This document shows positions 23,628-34,299 of a stretch of DNA of 64,000 nt, piece by piece; position 1 is the first letter of the stretch; each line of letters begins with the position of its first letter. The DNA is taken from contig NW_026992283.1 of NCBI RefSeq assembly GCF_028769735.1, positions 150,180 through 214,179 on the forward strand, in the 5' to 3' direction. The notes beneath the pieces were generated by a model. That model saw nothing but the letters and a program-made list of their open reading frames with translations. It was not told where the DNA came from and did not search any database. Position numbers and translations under genes: made by a program. The DNA comes from Zonotrichia leucophrys gambelii. Its lineage: Eukaryota > Chordata > Aves > Passeriformes > Passerellidae.

Positions 23628-25223
23628 TGTCTTGGTTTGAAAAGACAGGTGTCTGCTAAGGAAGGCAGGATCCTCCCCTAAAATGAAAATGTAAACCGTC
23701 TCCCTTCAAATTATTATGATTTTGAAATTAAGGAGCTCTCAGGCAAAGATATTGGAGCAGGAATAACAGTTCTTTATTAGGGAAGAAAATAAAAAATTTA
23801 AAAACCCAAAACAATGCAGTAATACAAAATAACCCTGACAGAGTCAGAATACGACCTGACATCCTGTTGGTCAGGGTGTTGGTAGCAGTCAAAATGAAAT
23901 GGTGGCTGCTGTCTTCCTGGAGCGATAGATGTGGTTCTGTTGAAGCAGTAATCCTGTAGAAGGGTGTAGTCTTTCTCTAAAGATCCAGTGTGGCGTAGAT
24001 GGGCCTGGTCTTCCTCTGGGAATCCAGTGGGAAAGTGTGAGAGTCTGTCCGAAAATCTTTCCTTTTTGCCTCACAATTGTCATGAAGAGAAAGACCACCA
24101 AAAGGTTAAAAACTGTTGAGCCAGTTGGGAGGCAAAGTCTTATGCTTATTCAGTGTGTTCACAGGTTTTGTTTGCAGAACATGCCATGCTGAACTCAAAG
24201 GGGGCATGCTGCCCTTTCTGAACAATGGATCTGGACTTTCTCCCTACCTCCTGACCTGGCTGGTCTGTGCTCTGGGGTGGTTCCCCCCTCCAAGAGAAGA
24301 CCCCTCTTGCCTGCCTTCAACCACCATGACAGACAAACAGAGATGTGAGCCTTTTCATCAAGGAACCAAGACAAGAAATCCCCATGCAAGAAACCCCCCT
24401 GGCATTTCCTGGCATCTCCTTCCAGAGACTGGGACTGAACACCCCCCCCCCCCCCAGCTTGGGGGAGGTGCGCGCGAAGGGGGAAAAACTGCCCAGAATA
24501 AACGCACCTGTGAGCATTGGGCCATGAAAACAATGGAGTGAACACCCCCTCCTTCTTTTCCTATTCTTTTCCCTCCTTGGAGACCTTATTCCCGCCACCC
24601 TTCCCCCAACGAAAAGCAGTATAATTTGGGATGCTGTTCCGACCGTGCTTTGAGATCTCCCCGGACATGCCCAGTGAGCTTCGACAGCTGGACCCCGAAA
24701 GACGGCGTCACGTTTCGGTAGCTATACCCCCCTGTCCTCTTTTTCTCCCTCTTCCCTTATCTTATCCTTTTCTTCCCCAGATTCCCTCACCAACGCATAT
24801 CAGCTGTGGTTATATCAATAAAATTGCATTTTGTTGATTTGTTACTGCAAACACCCTGTGCCTTGTTGGTTATTTTTGCACCAAAAAATCATCCTGACAC
24901 CCGTTTACTCAGGCGGACCTCGACAGAAAGGGCTGCTCCTCTGGGAATCCAGTGGAGAAGGCTGCCCTGGTGTCCCAAAATCTCAGATTATATCCAGTTA
25001 GGAATGCTTGGCTCCTCCCCCTGGGCAGAGCATCTCACAATGGGATGATGTAATTTTTATCAGTCATGCAGTGAGACTCAATCGCCCATTAACAGAAGAT
25101 ATTTCCGGTAGGGAGGATTGGTTTGTGGAAGAGATAACAAAAACTACCCAATTAGCAGAAGATAACTGCCACACCTCTAACAGATGGCAAATAGAATACA
25201 CACTTATCTTGCAATCCAGGACA
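23628..25223 (-). mobile_element. Antisense LTR inserted in CR1 ORF2, itself carrying a nested LTR
   Basis: Opens TGTCTTGGTTTG and closes AATCCAGGACA. A reversed polyadenylation region (TTCTTTATTAGGG) lies near 23770. Flanks GCATT (23623-23627) and GTATT (25224-25228) fit a diverged 5-bp duplication, and the CR1 sequence reads on across it. A second LTR occupies 24036-24925. Same family as 26449. Confidence 0.82.
24036..24925 (+). mobile_element. LTR nested inside the antisense LTR at 23628
   Basis: Opens TGTGAGAGTCTG and closes CTCGACA. Target duplication GAAAG is exact at 24031-24035 and 24926-24930. It has an AATAAAATTGC polyadenylation signal near 24820 and a run of 14 C at 24442-24455. 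A relative lies at 29530-30858. Confidence 0.88.
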
Positions 25224-25311
25224 GTATTCAACTTCATCATCATTAGTTTCAATATCCATGGCACCAAAAGCCTCCCTAATATACAGGGCCACCCCTCCAC
25301 TTCTACCCCCT

Positions 25312-25784
25312 TGAAGCAAAGCGAAAATTTTGCAGTATAGAAATCCATTTTAATTTAGGTGAAATGTACATTTTTGAGTTGAGCCTGTGGTTAGAAATCA
25401 TAGTTATTTAGCCAGGCTGCAAGGCCTAAGCTCAGTGAAGTTACTTCAGCGAAGGACAGAGATAAAGGGGAGGAGACAGAAGATGATAGAGAGAGACAGG
25501 GACTGCTGTAAGGGCAAGTCAGCCTGACCTCGGAATTCTTTCTGATAAAAAGGAACTAGTGGTAAAAGTCACAAGAAACCCATAAAAATGAATATGTATG
25601 AATCTATTGTGGAACTGTATGCATATGTATTTGAGAGGGGGATAAAAAGAGACCTGAAGTTCTCAGAGGTACGCATGCCTTTTTGAGGAGAGTTTTCTCC
25701 GCATGTGTCCGGCGCCGTAAATAAACATACCGAGCTTTACAACTTTTATAAAGTTGTGACGTTTCTTCTTTTCTCCGCAAAACA
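25312..25784 (+). mobile_element. Solo LTR (family H) in CR1 ORF2
   Basis: Opens TGAAGCAAAGCG and ends CCGCAAAACA. Target duplication CCCCT at 25307-25311 and 25785-25789. AATAAACATACC polyadenylation signal near 25722. A truncated relative is at 52059-52455 inside the family B 3' LTR. Confidence 0.85.
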
Positions 25785-26448
25785 CCCCTTTCCTGTCTCT
25801 TCTGAAGAGCTTGTAGCTAACCAGTGCAGGGGTCCAGCTATGTGAGTCGTTCCACCACGTTTCCATGATGGCGATAACATCATAGCTTTGTTGCTGCACC
25901 ATGGCCTCCAGCTCTTCTTGTTTGCTACCCATGCTGTGTCCATTAGTATACATGTGCTTCAGCTGGGCTACTGATTTCACCCCTAACTCAGGCTTACCTC
26001 CCTTGGGCCTGCTTCCAGAGAGCCCAGTTGCATCCCCTTCCCCCTTCAAACCTAGTTTAAAGCCCTCTCAACAAGTTCCGCCAGTTCATGAGCTAAAATC
26101 CTTCTGCCCTTAACAGAGAGATGGAGCCCATCCTAGTTCCAGCAGGCCAGGTGCTGTAAAAGTTGCCCCATGATCAAAGAACCCAAAATGCTGCTGTTGA
26201 CACCAACCCTTGAGCCACTTGTTGATAATGTGGGCTCTGTTATTCCTTTCATTTTTTTCTGCCACCAGAGGGACTGAGCAGAACACTGCCTGTTCTCCTG
26301 CCCTATCAACCACTTGACCCATTGCCCTAAAGTCCCTTTTAATTGCCCTTGTGCTCTTCTTTTCAGTCTCATCACTGCCAGCCTGGAGTATCAGCAGTGG
26401 ATAATAATCAGAGGGCCAAATCAGCCCAGGGAGTCTCTCGGTAATATC

Positions 26449-27128
26449 TGTTTTGGTTTACAAGACAGGTGTCTGCTAGGGAAGGCAGAAAAGCCTCCCT
26501 TTGAACAGAGAATGTAAACTCTATCCCTCCAAATTTTTAGAATTTTGAAATTAAGGGGCTCTTAGACAAAGATATGGGAATAGGAATAACAGTTCTTTAT
26601 TAGTATATATAATAAAGCAAACAAACAACAACAACTATGGCATTGACAACAAACAGAACCAGGAACCCAGTGACAGCCTTTTCGGCTGTGGCACTTTCCC
26701 CTTTGGTGTAGTTATGGTCACAGCCGGCAGGGGTGCTGTTAAGCTCCCGGTGAACAGGACAGGTGTGGTGATCCCCACGTGCCTGCAGGGGGTGCTCCAG
26801 CACGGGCCCAGGGAACACGTAGCAATGGCGTCATGGCCGAGACGGGAAGAGATGGAAGAAGAGGCTTTGCTTCACAAACCCTGGGGGCAGCTGATCCCGG
26901 TGCCCCTAGCAGGACTCCTGGAAGCAGCAGGCTGGAACAGCAGGGATGAGCAGAAATCCTGGGGTAGTGGACGAGAATGTATCAAAACTCCATGGCAATA
27001 GCTCGAACCTGCGGGATGTCCTGGTAGGGCAGGGGGATGCGGAGCCCAGCAGCAGAAGAAACATTCCCCACTGTGTTATGGTGGTGGCAGCAAACTACTT
27101 TCCCCAAGTTGCAGGTCTGATTGTCCTC
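26449..27128 (-). mobile_element. Antisense LTR in the CR1 ORF1/ORF2 region
   Basis: Opens TGTTTTGGTTTACAAGAC and has the reversed TTCTTTATTAGT region near 26595, as in the copy at 23628. The right boundary is approximate and no target duplication was found; some CR1 sequence seems lost at this site. Confidence 0.6.
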
Positions 27129-27161
27129 CTGTGAAGCCCAGAAGTGAGAGAGCTGCTGCCC

Positions 27162-27935
27162 TCAACCCCGTCTCTTTTTACCTGCCCCCATTCTCACAGT
27201 ATCTCTGTCCCCCTCACCCTGATAATAAGGAAGGAACAGAAAAGACCCAACCCCCAACATATCCCATACCAGGGCCCCATAGAGGCAGCAGACCCCCCTG
27301 TGGGATGGGTCCGGTTGACATATGGGGCCCTCTGCTCCCCTCAGAAGGGAGTCACCCACTACGACTACCCTTCTTTTCTTTTTAATGTTAGGGTTGGTGA
27401 TCTGTCTGACAGATGAAGCATAATTGTGAGGCTCACTGGGCAGATAATTTTCTTCTACATCATCTGGCTGACCCTCCTCATCCAGGGCCTCATACCTATT
27501 CTGAAGTGACATCTGGGTAGGTGATGGGGGTCAGGAGGAATTTTTATTACCTCCCTGAGTAGGGACTCATTTCCACTCCCCTTCATCCACCAGGTGTTCC
27601 CCTATTGCCTGACAGTGGGAAGCATGGGAGTCCTCTGACTCCCGGTGGGCCTCCCTCAAGGATGGAAGGGCAGAACTCCACCAATCTATTTCCCTTTCAC
27701 TTTCCCTAATACTCCTTAGTCTTTCTACTTCCTCCCTAAGCTTGGCCACTAGCAAAAGAAGATCATTCACCTGTTCACACCACAGACAGGCTTCTTCTGC
27801 AACTCCCCTTGGTACCACTGATAAGCTCAAACACACCTCACACGAATAGGTGTGGACAGACACATCCTTTTTGGAGGGTTCTATTTGACTACATACACTT
27901 TTACTAACTGCAGTTTTTGATTGTGTAAAAACCAT
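27162..27935 (-). pseudogene. CR1 ORF1 (zinc-finger/coiled coil and GDSL-type esterase region)
   Basis: The upstream frame (27567-27935) encodes a cysteine-containing N-terminal domain followed by a charged, probably coiled-coil segment rich in leucine and glutamate. The downstream frame (27162-27512) encodes the CR1 ORF1 block with VVVVGDSLLRG, the GDS-type nucleophile motif of the esterase domain. The two are separated by a stop or indel between about 27512 and 27567. The protein binds LINE RNA. It is broken and lacks its C-terminal part because of the LTR at 26449. Confidence 0.8.
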
Positions 27936-28100
27936 TACTAAGAGAAAAAACCAAAAACCAACCGATCAACAAAACCACAACAAACAACAAACTAAAAACC
28001 CCGCTAGCAGGAGGAAATTTGTAACTCTGCCTGCTTGCCTTGCCTGCGTGAACTGCCATGCAAACTGCCATGCCACACCCTCAGAGACGTGACACACCCC

Positions 28101-28679
28101 TCTTTGCCCGCTCCGGGTCGCCCCTCTCCCTTGAGCCCTTTTTTAATCACCTCTCCGCTCAGCAGAGGAAAGCCCCACCCTGCACTTGCATGGGTAATAA
28201 GAACACATAATGTGGCTTATGATCCCCTCAGCTGCCTCTCACATGAATGTCCCTTGGATGTGGCCTTTCTGGGTTTGGGGTTTCACAGTTGGGCCAGTAT
28301 GACTAAGGGAGGATGAGTGTTCACTGCCTCTGACCAGAGGTTATGCCACACACCCAAAACCTCCTCCTTCCCTCCTCGGTGGCGGGGGAGTCTGTGCAAA
28401 CCTGGCCTCTGTGGGCTGTGGTGTTCCCTATCCCAAACCCAGCCAGGGATGATTTTGTGCTGCATTAGGCTTTCTTGTGGATACCTTGTTGGCTTCTCCC
28501 TAGACCTGAGATGACCGAACAATAGTGTCCCCTTTATCTTATCTAGGTGGCTTAACTCACAGTCCAAAGTTTCAATCAAGTATCTTCAAGGAGGGATGGG
28601 CTTCTGTGGTTATAGCTCCTTTATACAGTTTTTGCTATAATGGGCAGAACTCCTTCCCAACAATGTTTGGGGCATGAAC
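28101..28679. other. No gene; probably host DNA or degraded repeat
   Basis: No coding frame with recognisable content and no clear LTR termini. It separates the CR1 5' end from the LTR cluster to the right. Confidence 0.4.
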
Positions 28680-29240
28680 CATTTCAGTGTCTGACACAGA
28701 CAAACAACAGCAACAGCAACAACAACAAAACAAAGCCAGAAGTCCCAATAACAGTCTTTTCCTACTCTTGGCAGAGGGCACTGTTGGCTCTTGGCAAGGC
28801 AGAGGGGTTGCCGTAGTTCCCCCGCGGCGTCTGGGGTGCTCCGATGTGGGCTCAGAAAACCTCCTGACGTGGTGTTGGGAGCTCAGTTGAGGACGGGAGG
28901 TAGCTCTTGTTTGTAAAACTCAGAGGCAGCAGCTGGTTTCAGAAACACCCCAGGTGGCAAGGTAAAAATGTGGGTGTCAGATGGTGGGCGCTGCTGCCTA
29001 TTTGTTCCCAACAAACCTCTCCTGTAGAAAAGCAGGTTGGGTTAACATTTAGGCAACCCAGTCAAATCCACATACAACACTCACCACAGCTGGCTCAGCG
29101 AGAGAGGTTAGAAAGGCTCCTTTTTGCAAGGTTTTATTTCAGCAAAATATATCACATGTGGCTGAAGGGAACCTGGCGAGAGAGAGGACAATTGTGTGGT
29201 GCAGGCAGCTTAAGAAGGGGAAGGGGTGGGGTATAGTAGC
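28680..29240 (-). mobile_element. Degenerate antisense LTR sequence
   Basis: The block from about 28980 to 29170 is closely similar to 44400-44580: the same ordered motifs TGTTCCCAACAAACC, AAAGCAGGTTGGGTTAAC and ACTCACCACAGCTGGCTC, then a reversed polyadenylation-like TTTTATTTCAG near 29130. Boundaries and target duplication not resolved. The left part contains a CAA-rich low-complexity stretch at 28700-28735. Confidence 0.55.
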
Positions 29241-29320
29241 AGCGATCCCCTGAACAGGGAATAATGAGCTTTGACTCCATGATTGCAGAAGGCTGATCAA
29301 TTGCTTTATTGTACTACACT

Positions 29321-29400
29321 ATCCTATCCTGTCCTATCCTATCCTATCCTATCCTATCCTATCCTATCCTATCCTATCCTATCCTATCCTATCCTATCCT
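29321..29400. repeat. Pentanucleotide microsatellite (ATCCT), 16 units
   Basis: Sixteen uninterrupted-length units with a single substitution (GTCCT in the third unit). It sits in the outer antisense LTR where the related copy at 32461 has no such tract, so it expanded after insertion. Confidence 0.95.
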
Positions 29401-29529
29401 ACTATTAAGAAAAACTCATTGCCCTTGCCAGACAGTCCGATACACATGTGGATCCAATTGGTCAATGAATCTAAAACGCCATCACCAGTGTCCAATTAGG
29501 AAACCACCCTTTGGTAAACAATCTCCATA

Positions 29530-30858
29530 TGTGAGAGTTTGTCTGAATTTTCCCTCATCTGCCTCACAATCGTCATTGAGGACCACTGAAGAGAAGACCC
29601 CCCTGTCTTCTCTGTAGGAGAAAGTCACATGCCACAAGGCCCCGAGACCTGAGAGCACAGTGCTAAATTATTGTTTTCACAGGTGTTGTTTGCTGTATGC
29701 TACACTGAGCCCAATGAAGAAGGGGGCACCGTGCCCTTTTTGCAACAATAACCTTGGAAGCTGTCCCACCTCTCGGCCTGGCTGGACTTCTCCTGAGTTC
29801 TGGGTGGTCCCCTGCAGAAGACCCCTCTCACTCGTTTTCAACCACCATGACAGACAAACTGAGATGTAAGAAGCCTCTCCATCAAGGACTGAGACATGAA
29901 ACCCCCATATGAAAAGGCCCCTCTCCTCCTTCCAAGGACTGGGACTGAAACCCCTAACCCGGGGGAGGTGTGTGGAGGAGGCAAGCAAACCAAAGCAAGA
30001 TGTTTGCCTGCAGGTTGTGACCACTGGACCAAGAAAACAATGGCTCTCGTTTACTGCTGAGAACATGGACTACCTGTTACATCTATTCCTTATTGTATCT
30101 GTTTCCCCTCCCCCCCCCCCTGCAATTTCCAATAGAGTTATCATAATAAAAACCTCTGAGTTAGCTAGAGATTTCAAGATCTCCCCGACGTAATAGGCGG
30201 ATCCTCGACTGGACTGGACCAAAGGACTTCGTCTCTACGTTTGGTAGCTATATCCCCCTCTTTCTCTCTCTCTTTTCTCTCTCTTTCTCTATCTTTTTTT
30301 CTCCCTTAATCTCTCTATCGCATTTTGCTCTGTGTGATGGTGTTCACAGGGGTCCCAGGATGGATTGGGGAAGAGACAAAGATCTGGCTCCATGTTTCAG
30401 AAGGCTTGATTTATTATTTTATGATACATATTACATTAAAACTATACTAAAAGAATAGAAGCAAAGATTCTCATCAGAAGGCTAGCTAAGAATAGAAAAG
30501 CAAAGAATGATAACAAAGGTTTGTGGCTCGGATTCTGTGTCTAAGCCAGCTGGGCTGTGATTGGCCATTAATTACAAACAACCACATGAGACCAATCACA
30601 GATCCACCTGTTGCATTCCACAGCAGCAGATAACCATTGTTTACATTTTGTTCCTGAGGCCTCTCAGCTTCTCAGGAGGAAAAATCCTAAGGAGAGGATT
30701 TTTCATGAAAGTTGTCTGCGACAGCTGTGGTCATTCAATAAAGGTGCATTTGTTTTGATTATCACTGCAAACCCCCTTGTACCTTGTCAGTTCTTTTTGC
30801 ACCCTGAGATCACCCCATGAACCATCATGTAACCCGTTCATAAAGACGGATCATGACA
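29530..30858 (+). mobile_element. Sense LTR nested in the 29268 LTR
   Basis: Opens TGTGAGAGTTTG and ends ATCATGACA. Target duplication CCATA is exact (29525-29529 and 30859-30863). Related to 24036-24925. It is itself split by the antisense LTR 30333-30723; the polyadenylation region CAATAAAGGTGC at about 30738 lies after that break. Confidence 0.87.
30333..30723 (-). mobile_element. Short antisense LTR, innermost level
   Basis: Opens TGTGATGGTGTTCACAGG and ends GTCTGCGACA, 391 bp. Flanks GCTCTG (30327-30332) and GCTGTG (30724-30729) differ by one base. Reversed polyadenylation region in GATTTATTATTTTATG near 30409. Confidence 0.82.
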
Positions 30859-31000
30859 CCATAACACATTCCACATGTGCACAACAACACGTGCAGCAAA
30901 TGAAGATAAGAATAGTTGTCTCTGAGCTTTCTCACAGCTTCCCAGGAAAATCCTGGGAGAGAATTACATCTCTCTCTGTTCAGAGAATATGTGATTACCA

Positions 31001-31419
31001 CAGGTGGGAGGCGGAGCTAAGGTCAGGGCAGAAGCGATTGGTCTCCAGGGGAGGGGAGCAGCCACCAGTGTCACAACTCCCAAACCCACCTACCCCTCCC
31101 CAGGCATGACTTCCAAATTCGTTTCCCCTGACAGAGCCAATACTGTGGTGAGAGTGCTTGGCCATGTCTCGTGTTTCTTAATTGTCCCTATTCCTAACAG
31201 ACAACCTCCTCCCCTCACAGTGTCTTCCTTTCTGATGGGAGAAAATTCCCTGAAAAACCCACAACAGGTCTTAACACATAGCACATGCAAAAAAGTTTAC
31301 CTTCAACAAAGTCATCTTAGACCACCCTCAGTCCTATCCCTACTTGCAATTTATACTCAGTTGTCTATGAGTAGCTGGTTAAACTGCACAGGAGTTTGTT
31401 GAGGTATAATGGTGATGAG
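31001..31419. other. No gene; LTR-derived fragments
   Basis: The first about 100 bp shares the GGTCTCCAGGG-type block with 44680-44720. The remainder has no coding frame and no boundary I could fix. Confidence 0.4.
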
Positions 31420-32270
31420 TGCACTCACTTCCTGCTGTGAGGTAGGATTAGGAGGAAGGCAAAGCAGACTCAAAACTTTAAAAGGGTATAAAGAAAAATT
31501 TATTTACGGTAACTAAAAGAAAGAGTAATGAAAATCAGGACAAAACCTTCAGAACACTTCTCCTTCCCCCTACAATGCTTTCTTTCCCACTGACAATGTA
31601 AAGAAACAAAATCTAAAATTTCAGTCAGTTTACCACCTCTGGAATAGTCTTTCTTCAGTTCACTTAGGGAGAGAAGTCCCTCTTGTTAATGTTATGGAGA
31701 CTTCCCCACAAGAAAAAACAGTTCTCTCATGGCTCTCAAATTTCACAAATAGCAGCAGCCCGGGAAATCTGCAGTTGGGAAGTCCCTCCCATTTTCCACA
31801 AGCTTTTCCCACAGCTGTGTTTATGAGCCATGTCAACTTATGGAGTACTGTTTTAAAGATGAGCTGTTCAAAGGCAAAGGTTCTCATTATCTATCTCTAA
31901 AATCATCTTTGTCTCTAGGAACAGAGATCGTCTCTTCCTGGGAGCACAGGACCACTCTTCTCTCCTCTGTTCAAAGTTCTCATAGGATCACAGCTACCTT
32001 AACATGTGCTTACTTTGGCATGGAAGCCTTTGCTCGATATCAATTTGAACCCTTCATCTTCCCATGCTTTCATGTGTTACAGGAAAACAGTCTTTTGTCT
32101 ATAGCTTTACAAGGGGATTCAGCCCCAAGATCAAGGCATCTCCTCATCCCTCCCATCTGGGACTTAACTTCTTCACTGACCTTGATGTCTTCATGTTGCT
32201 CCTTTACATGCTTGTATCTTGTTTCTTTCTCTCACTCGAGGGAGGATTAAAGCGCTGAAAGGGTTAATAT
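31420..32270 (-). mobile_element. Probable antisense LTR, family not recognised
   Basis: The left part carries a reversed polyadenylation signal (AAATTTATTTACGG near 31495-31508) preceded by a C/T-rich segment, as in other antisense LTRs of this window. No target duplication or internal region was identified. Confidence 0.4.
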
Positions 32271-32460
32271 CTTGCCCAGGGCCTACAGATGGTCACTTGA
32301 CTCTGGTGGTAGCTTTCGTCAGGAACTGTGGCTGGGAGGGGCATCTAGGATCTAATCAGCCAGGCCAGAACTCAGCAGCAGCACACCAGATGGGGGGTGG
32401 GCTTCTCCTTCCCCCTGCCTGGTGGTTATCAAAACAATGGGCCCTCAGCCAGGTAATAAC

Positions 32461-32780
32461 TGTCATAGACTCCATGATTCACAGAAGGCCGATCAATAAT
32501 CTTTATTAAGAAACCCATTGCTCTTTTTCATACCCTAGTTCCCTACAAGTGGACTTGATTGGTCGTTTAGTTAAAACACCATCACCACTGGCTAATTAAG
32601 AAACCATCCTTTGGTAAGCGAATCTCCATGACACATTCTACATGTTCCCAATACCAGGTGCAGCAAGTTAAGATAAGAATTGTTTCTCATTCTTTTCTCT
32701 GATCTGCTCACAGACTTTCCCCAGACGGATGCCTGGGAAAGTTGTGTTTCTCTCTGTGGCCAGAGAGCTGCTGCCACAGG
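32461..32780 (-). mobile_element. Antisense LTR fragment related to 29268
   Basis: Shares AGACTCCATGATTCACAG, TCTTTATTAAG (reversed polyadenylation region near 32500) and the AACCATCCTTTGGTAA block with the outer LTR at 29268-31000. It lies directly left of the ERVL provirus. The right end is unclear. Confidence 0.6.
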
Positions 32781-32937
32781 TGGTTGCGGGTGAACCTCCA
32801 CGGTGGTAAAATCTTGTTTGAACTGGCCAGGCCCGGGGCTGCTTCTGGGGGCTGGCAGACTCAGCTTGGCCCCGGGCTAGTGGCAAGATGTTAGAAATTG
32901 CAGCCATGGCCTTGCCCAGCCCGTGGCACTCCCTCCC

Positions 32938-33550
32938 TATCCTGGGGTGACGTTATGATGCTTGTATATCCCCATTCATCTGTTCTGTGCCTTTAAGACC
33001 GGCACTGAAGAGTGGAAGTTTTGTTTGGGTTTCTCTTATCAAGGACACAGAGGAAAGCGGTACATAAGCCTGTTTTTTCACTTCGAGCTTCAGCTTGCTG
33101 CTTTTGCTTGCTCTCGTTTTCTGCTCTTGCTTCTGCTCTGCTTTCTGCCTCTACTTATTAGCTAGTTCTAGCTAAACAGTCCACATTGCTTCCTGGACTG
33201 TTTCTCCTCTCCTGTTCCTGTGACAATCTCGAACCCGCTCCGGACTGGGACCCGGGAACACCGAAGGTTCGGCTGCAGCAGCTGGCCCAGCGCCGGAGGG
33301 ACTGAGAACAGAGCAACCACCCCCGAAAGAGACTTTCTGATTTTGACATCTTTCTCAGAGCGGTGTCATCGGGTATTGTCCATTTTGTGTGCTGGGGGGT
33401 GCGGGGCCAGTCAAATAAACAGGTTCTTTCCACCTCTCTCTGAGGAATTTTTTTTCCTGAACCGGTTGGGGGGAGGGGCTGTGTGGGTTTCGCTTTCTGG
33501 AGGGGCCCTCCTTTGCAGATTCTTTAACAAATTTGCCCTAAACCAGCACA
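32938..33550 (+). mobile_element. 5' LTR of the ERVL-type provirus
   Basis: Starts TATCCTGGGG where the 3' copy has TGTCCTGGGG, and ends AAACCAGCACA. It has AATAAACAGG (polyadenylation) near 33414. The primer-binding site follows 6 bp later. Confidence 0.9.
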
Positions 33551-33556
33551 AATTTT

Positions 33557-33574
33557 TGGCGCCCAACGTGGGGC
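33557..33574 (+). promoter_or_regulatory. Primer-binding site, lysine tRNA type
   Basis: TGGCGCCCAACGTGGGGC directly follows the 5' LTR. This is the sequence used by retroelements primed with the tRNA-Lys(1,2) type. It marks where minus-strand DNA synthesis starts. Confidence 0.9.
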
Positions 33575-33654
33575 AGGGGAGAGAGTGGAAAAACGCTGTT
33601 TTGACTGCATTTTGGCTGCTATTACTCTGTGTTCGTTTAAATCAGCTAATAGCC

Positions 33655-34299
33655 ATGCTTTTTGGATTCATAATGTCTGTTGGGGTGAAGGTTTGCATGC
33701 ATTTCTGGTCCCTAGGGTTTTTTGAGATTTTAATACCTCTCTGGTCCCTAGGCTTATTTTCCTATCCAGAAATAGCTTTAGTATTGCCCCTAATACGTAG
33801 TTTTTACATCAGAGGGGCTGTGACCAGAATAGCTATCCTGCTGGGTTTGGTGGCAATAATGTGCAAGAAGTTTATAAACATGCTGGGGTCTGCTCCAGGT
33901 ATGAATGGTTCATGGCTATGGTTATGCATCCAGTTTGTCGCAGGAGGAGCAGGAGGGAATGAGGTTTTTCAGCCTCTGCTTTCCTCCTTCTCCTATGAAT
34001 CAGTTGCATCACTAGTGAAGGATGTTCAGTTTCCCCTCAATGTTAAAGAAACCATCTTCCTGGTATTCAATCTGGTAACCTTCCTCTATACAGCCTGCTG
34101 CTTCTCTAGAATGAGGGCTGAGATTTCTAGACGGGCTGATGAGACCCCTGACTCAGGAGTAAACCCTGGTGTGGAAAATCCTAAGTGGTGTGGGAAATGG
34201 GAGGATATGGGCCAAATCCTGAAGGAATTCTCTGACCCTATAGTGTGGGATTTTCCCCATGAACAAATTCAGAACCCAGCTGAGGGGGGAAATATCTGA
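33655..34299 (+). pseudogene. Hydrophobic multi-membrane-span frame between primer-binding site and gag (ERVL)
   Basis: About 214 codons from an ATG at 33655. Hydrophobic stretches rich in Leu, Phe, Ile and Val occur at about residues 1-20, 25-75 and 125-145, followed by a charged C-terminal part with a DETPDSG block. The frame is closed by TGA at 34297-34299. The next frame, already open across this point, continues without a stop into gag. It may be the N-terminal part of the original Gag separated by a one-base indel, or a separate pre-gag gene. I do not recognise a family. The in-frame codons upstream of the ATG only read through LTR and primer site. Confidence 0.55.

Larger units (their letters stand above)
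21435..28100 (-). mobile_element. CR1 LINE, nearly full length, antisense, broken by LTR insertions
   Basis: Reading right to left: 5' region (about 27940-28100), ORF1 (27162-27935), the start of ORF2 (25785-26448 and 25224-25311), endonuclease (23083-23538), reverse transcriptase (21751-22923) and a 3' coding/UTR tail to about 21435. LTRs at 23628-25223, 25312-25784 and 26449-about 27128 divide it. CR1 is the dominant LINE of birds and most copies are short 3' fragments, so this length is unusual. The 3' terminal octamer repeats are not seen. Confidence 0.85.
29268..31000 (-). mobile_element. Antisense LTR interrupted by another LTR (three levels in total)
   Basis: The left end (TTTGACTCCATGATTGCAG, then GATCAATTGCTTTATT) and the right portion after 30858 match, in order, the antisense fragment at 32461-32780. 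The sense-oriented LTR 29530-30858 lies in between, with LTR 30333-30723 inside that. The right limit of the outer copy is approximate. Confidence 0.65.

Noticed and set aside
29309..29617. Repetitive SYPIL-type protein frame
   Set aside because: Translation of the ATCCT microsatellite.
33220..33654. Protein-coding extension upstream of the ATG at 33655
   Set aside because: It reads through the LTR and the primer-binding site, so the open frame there is incidental.
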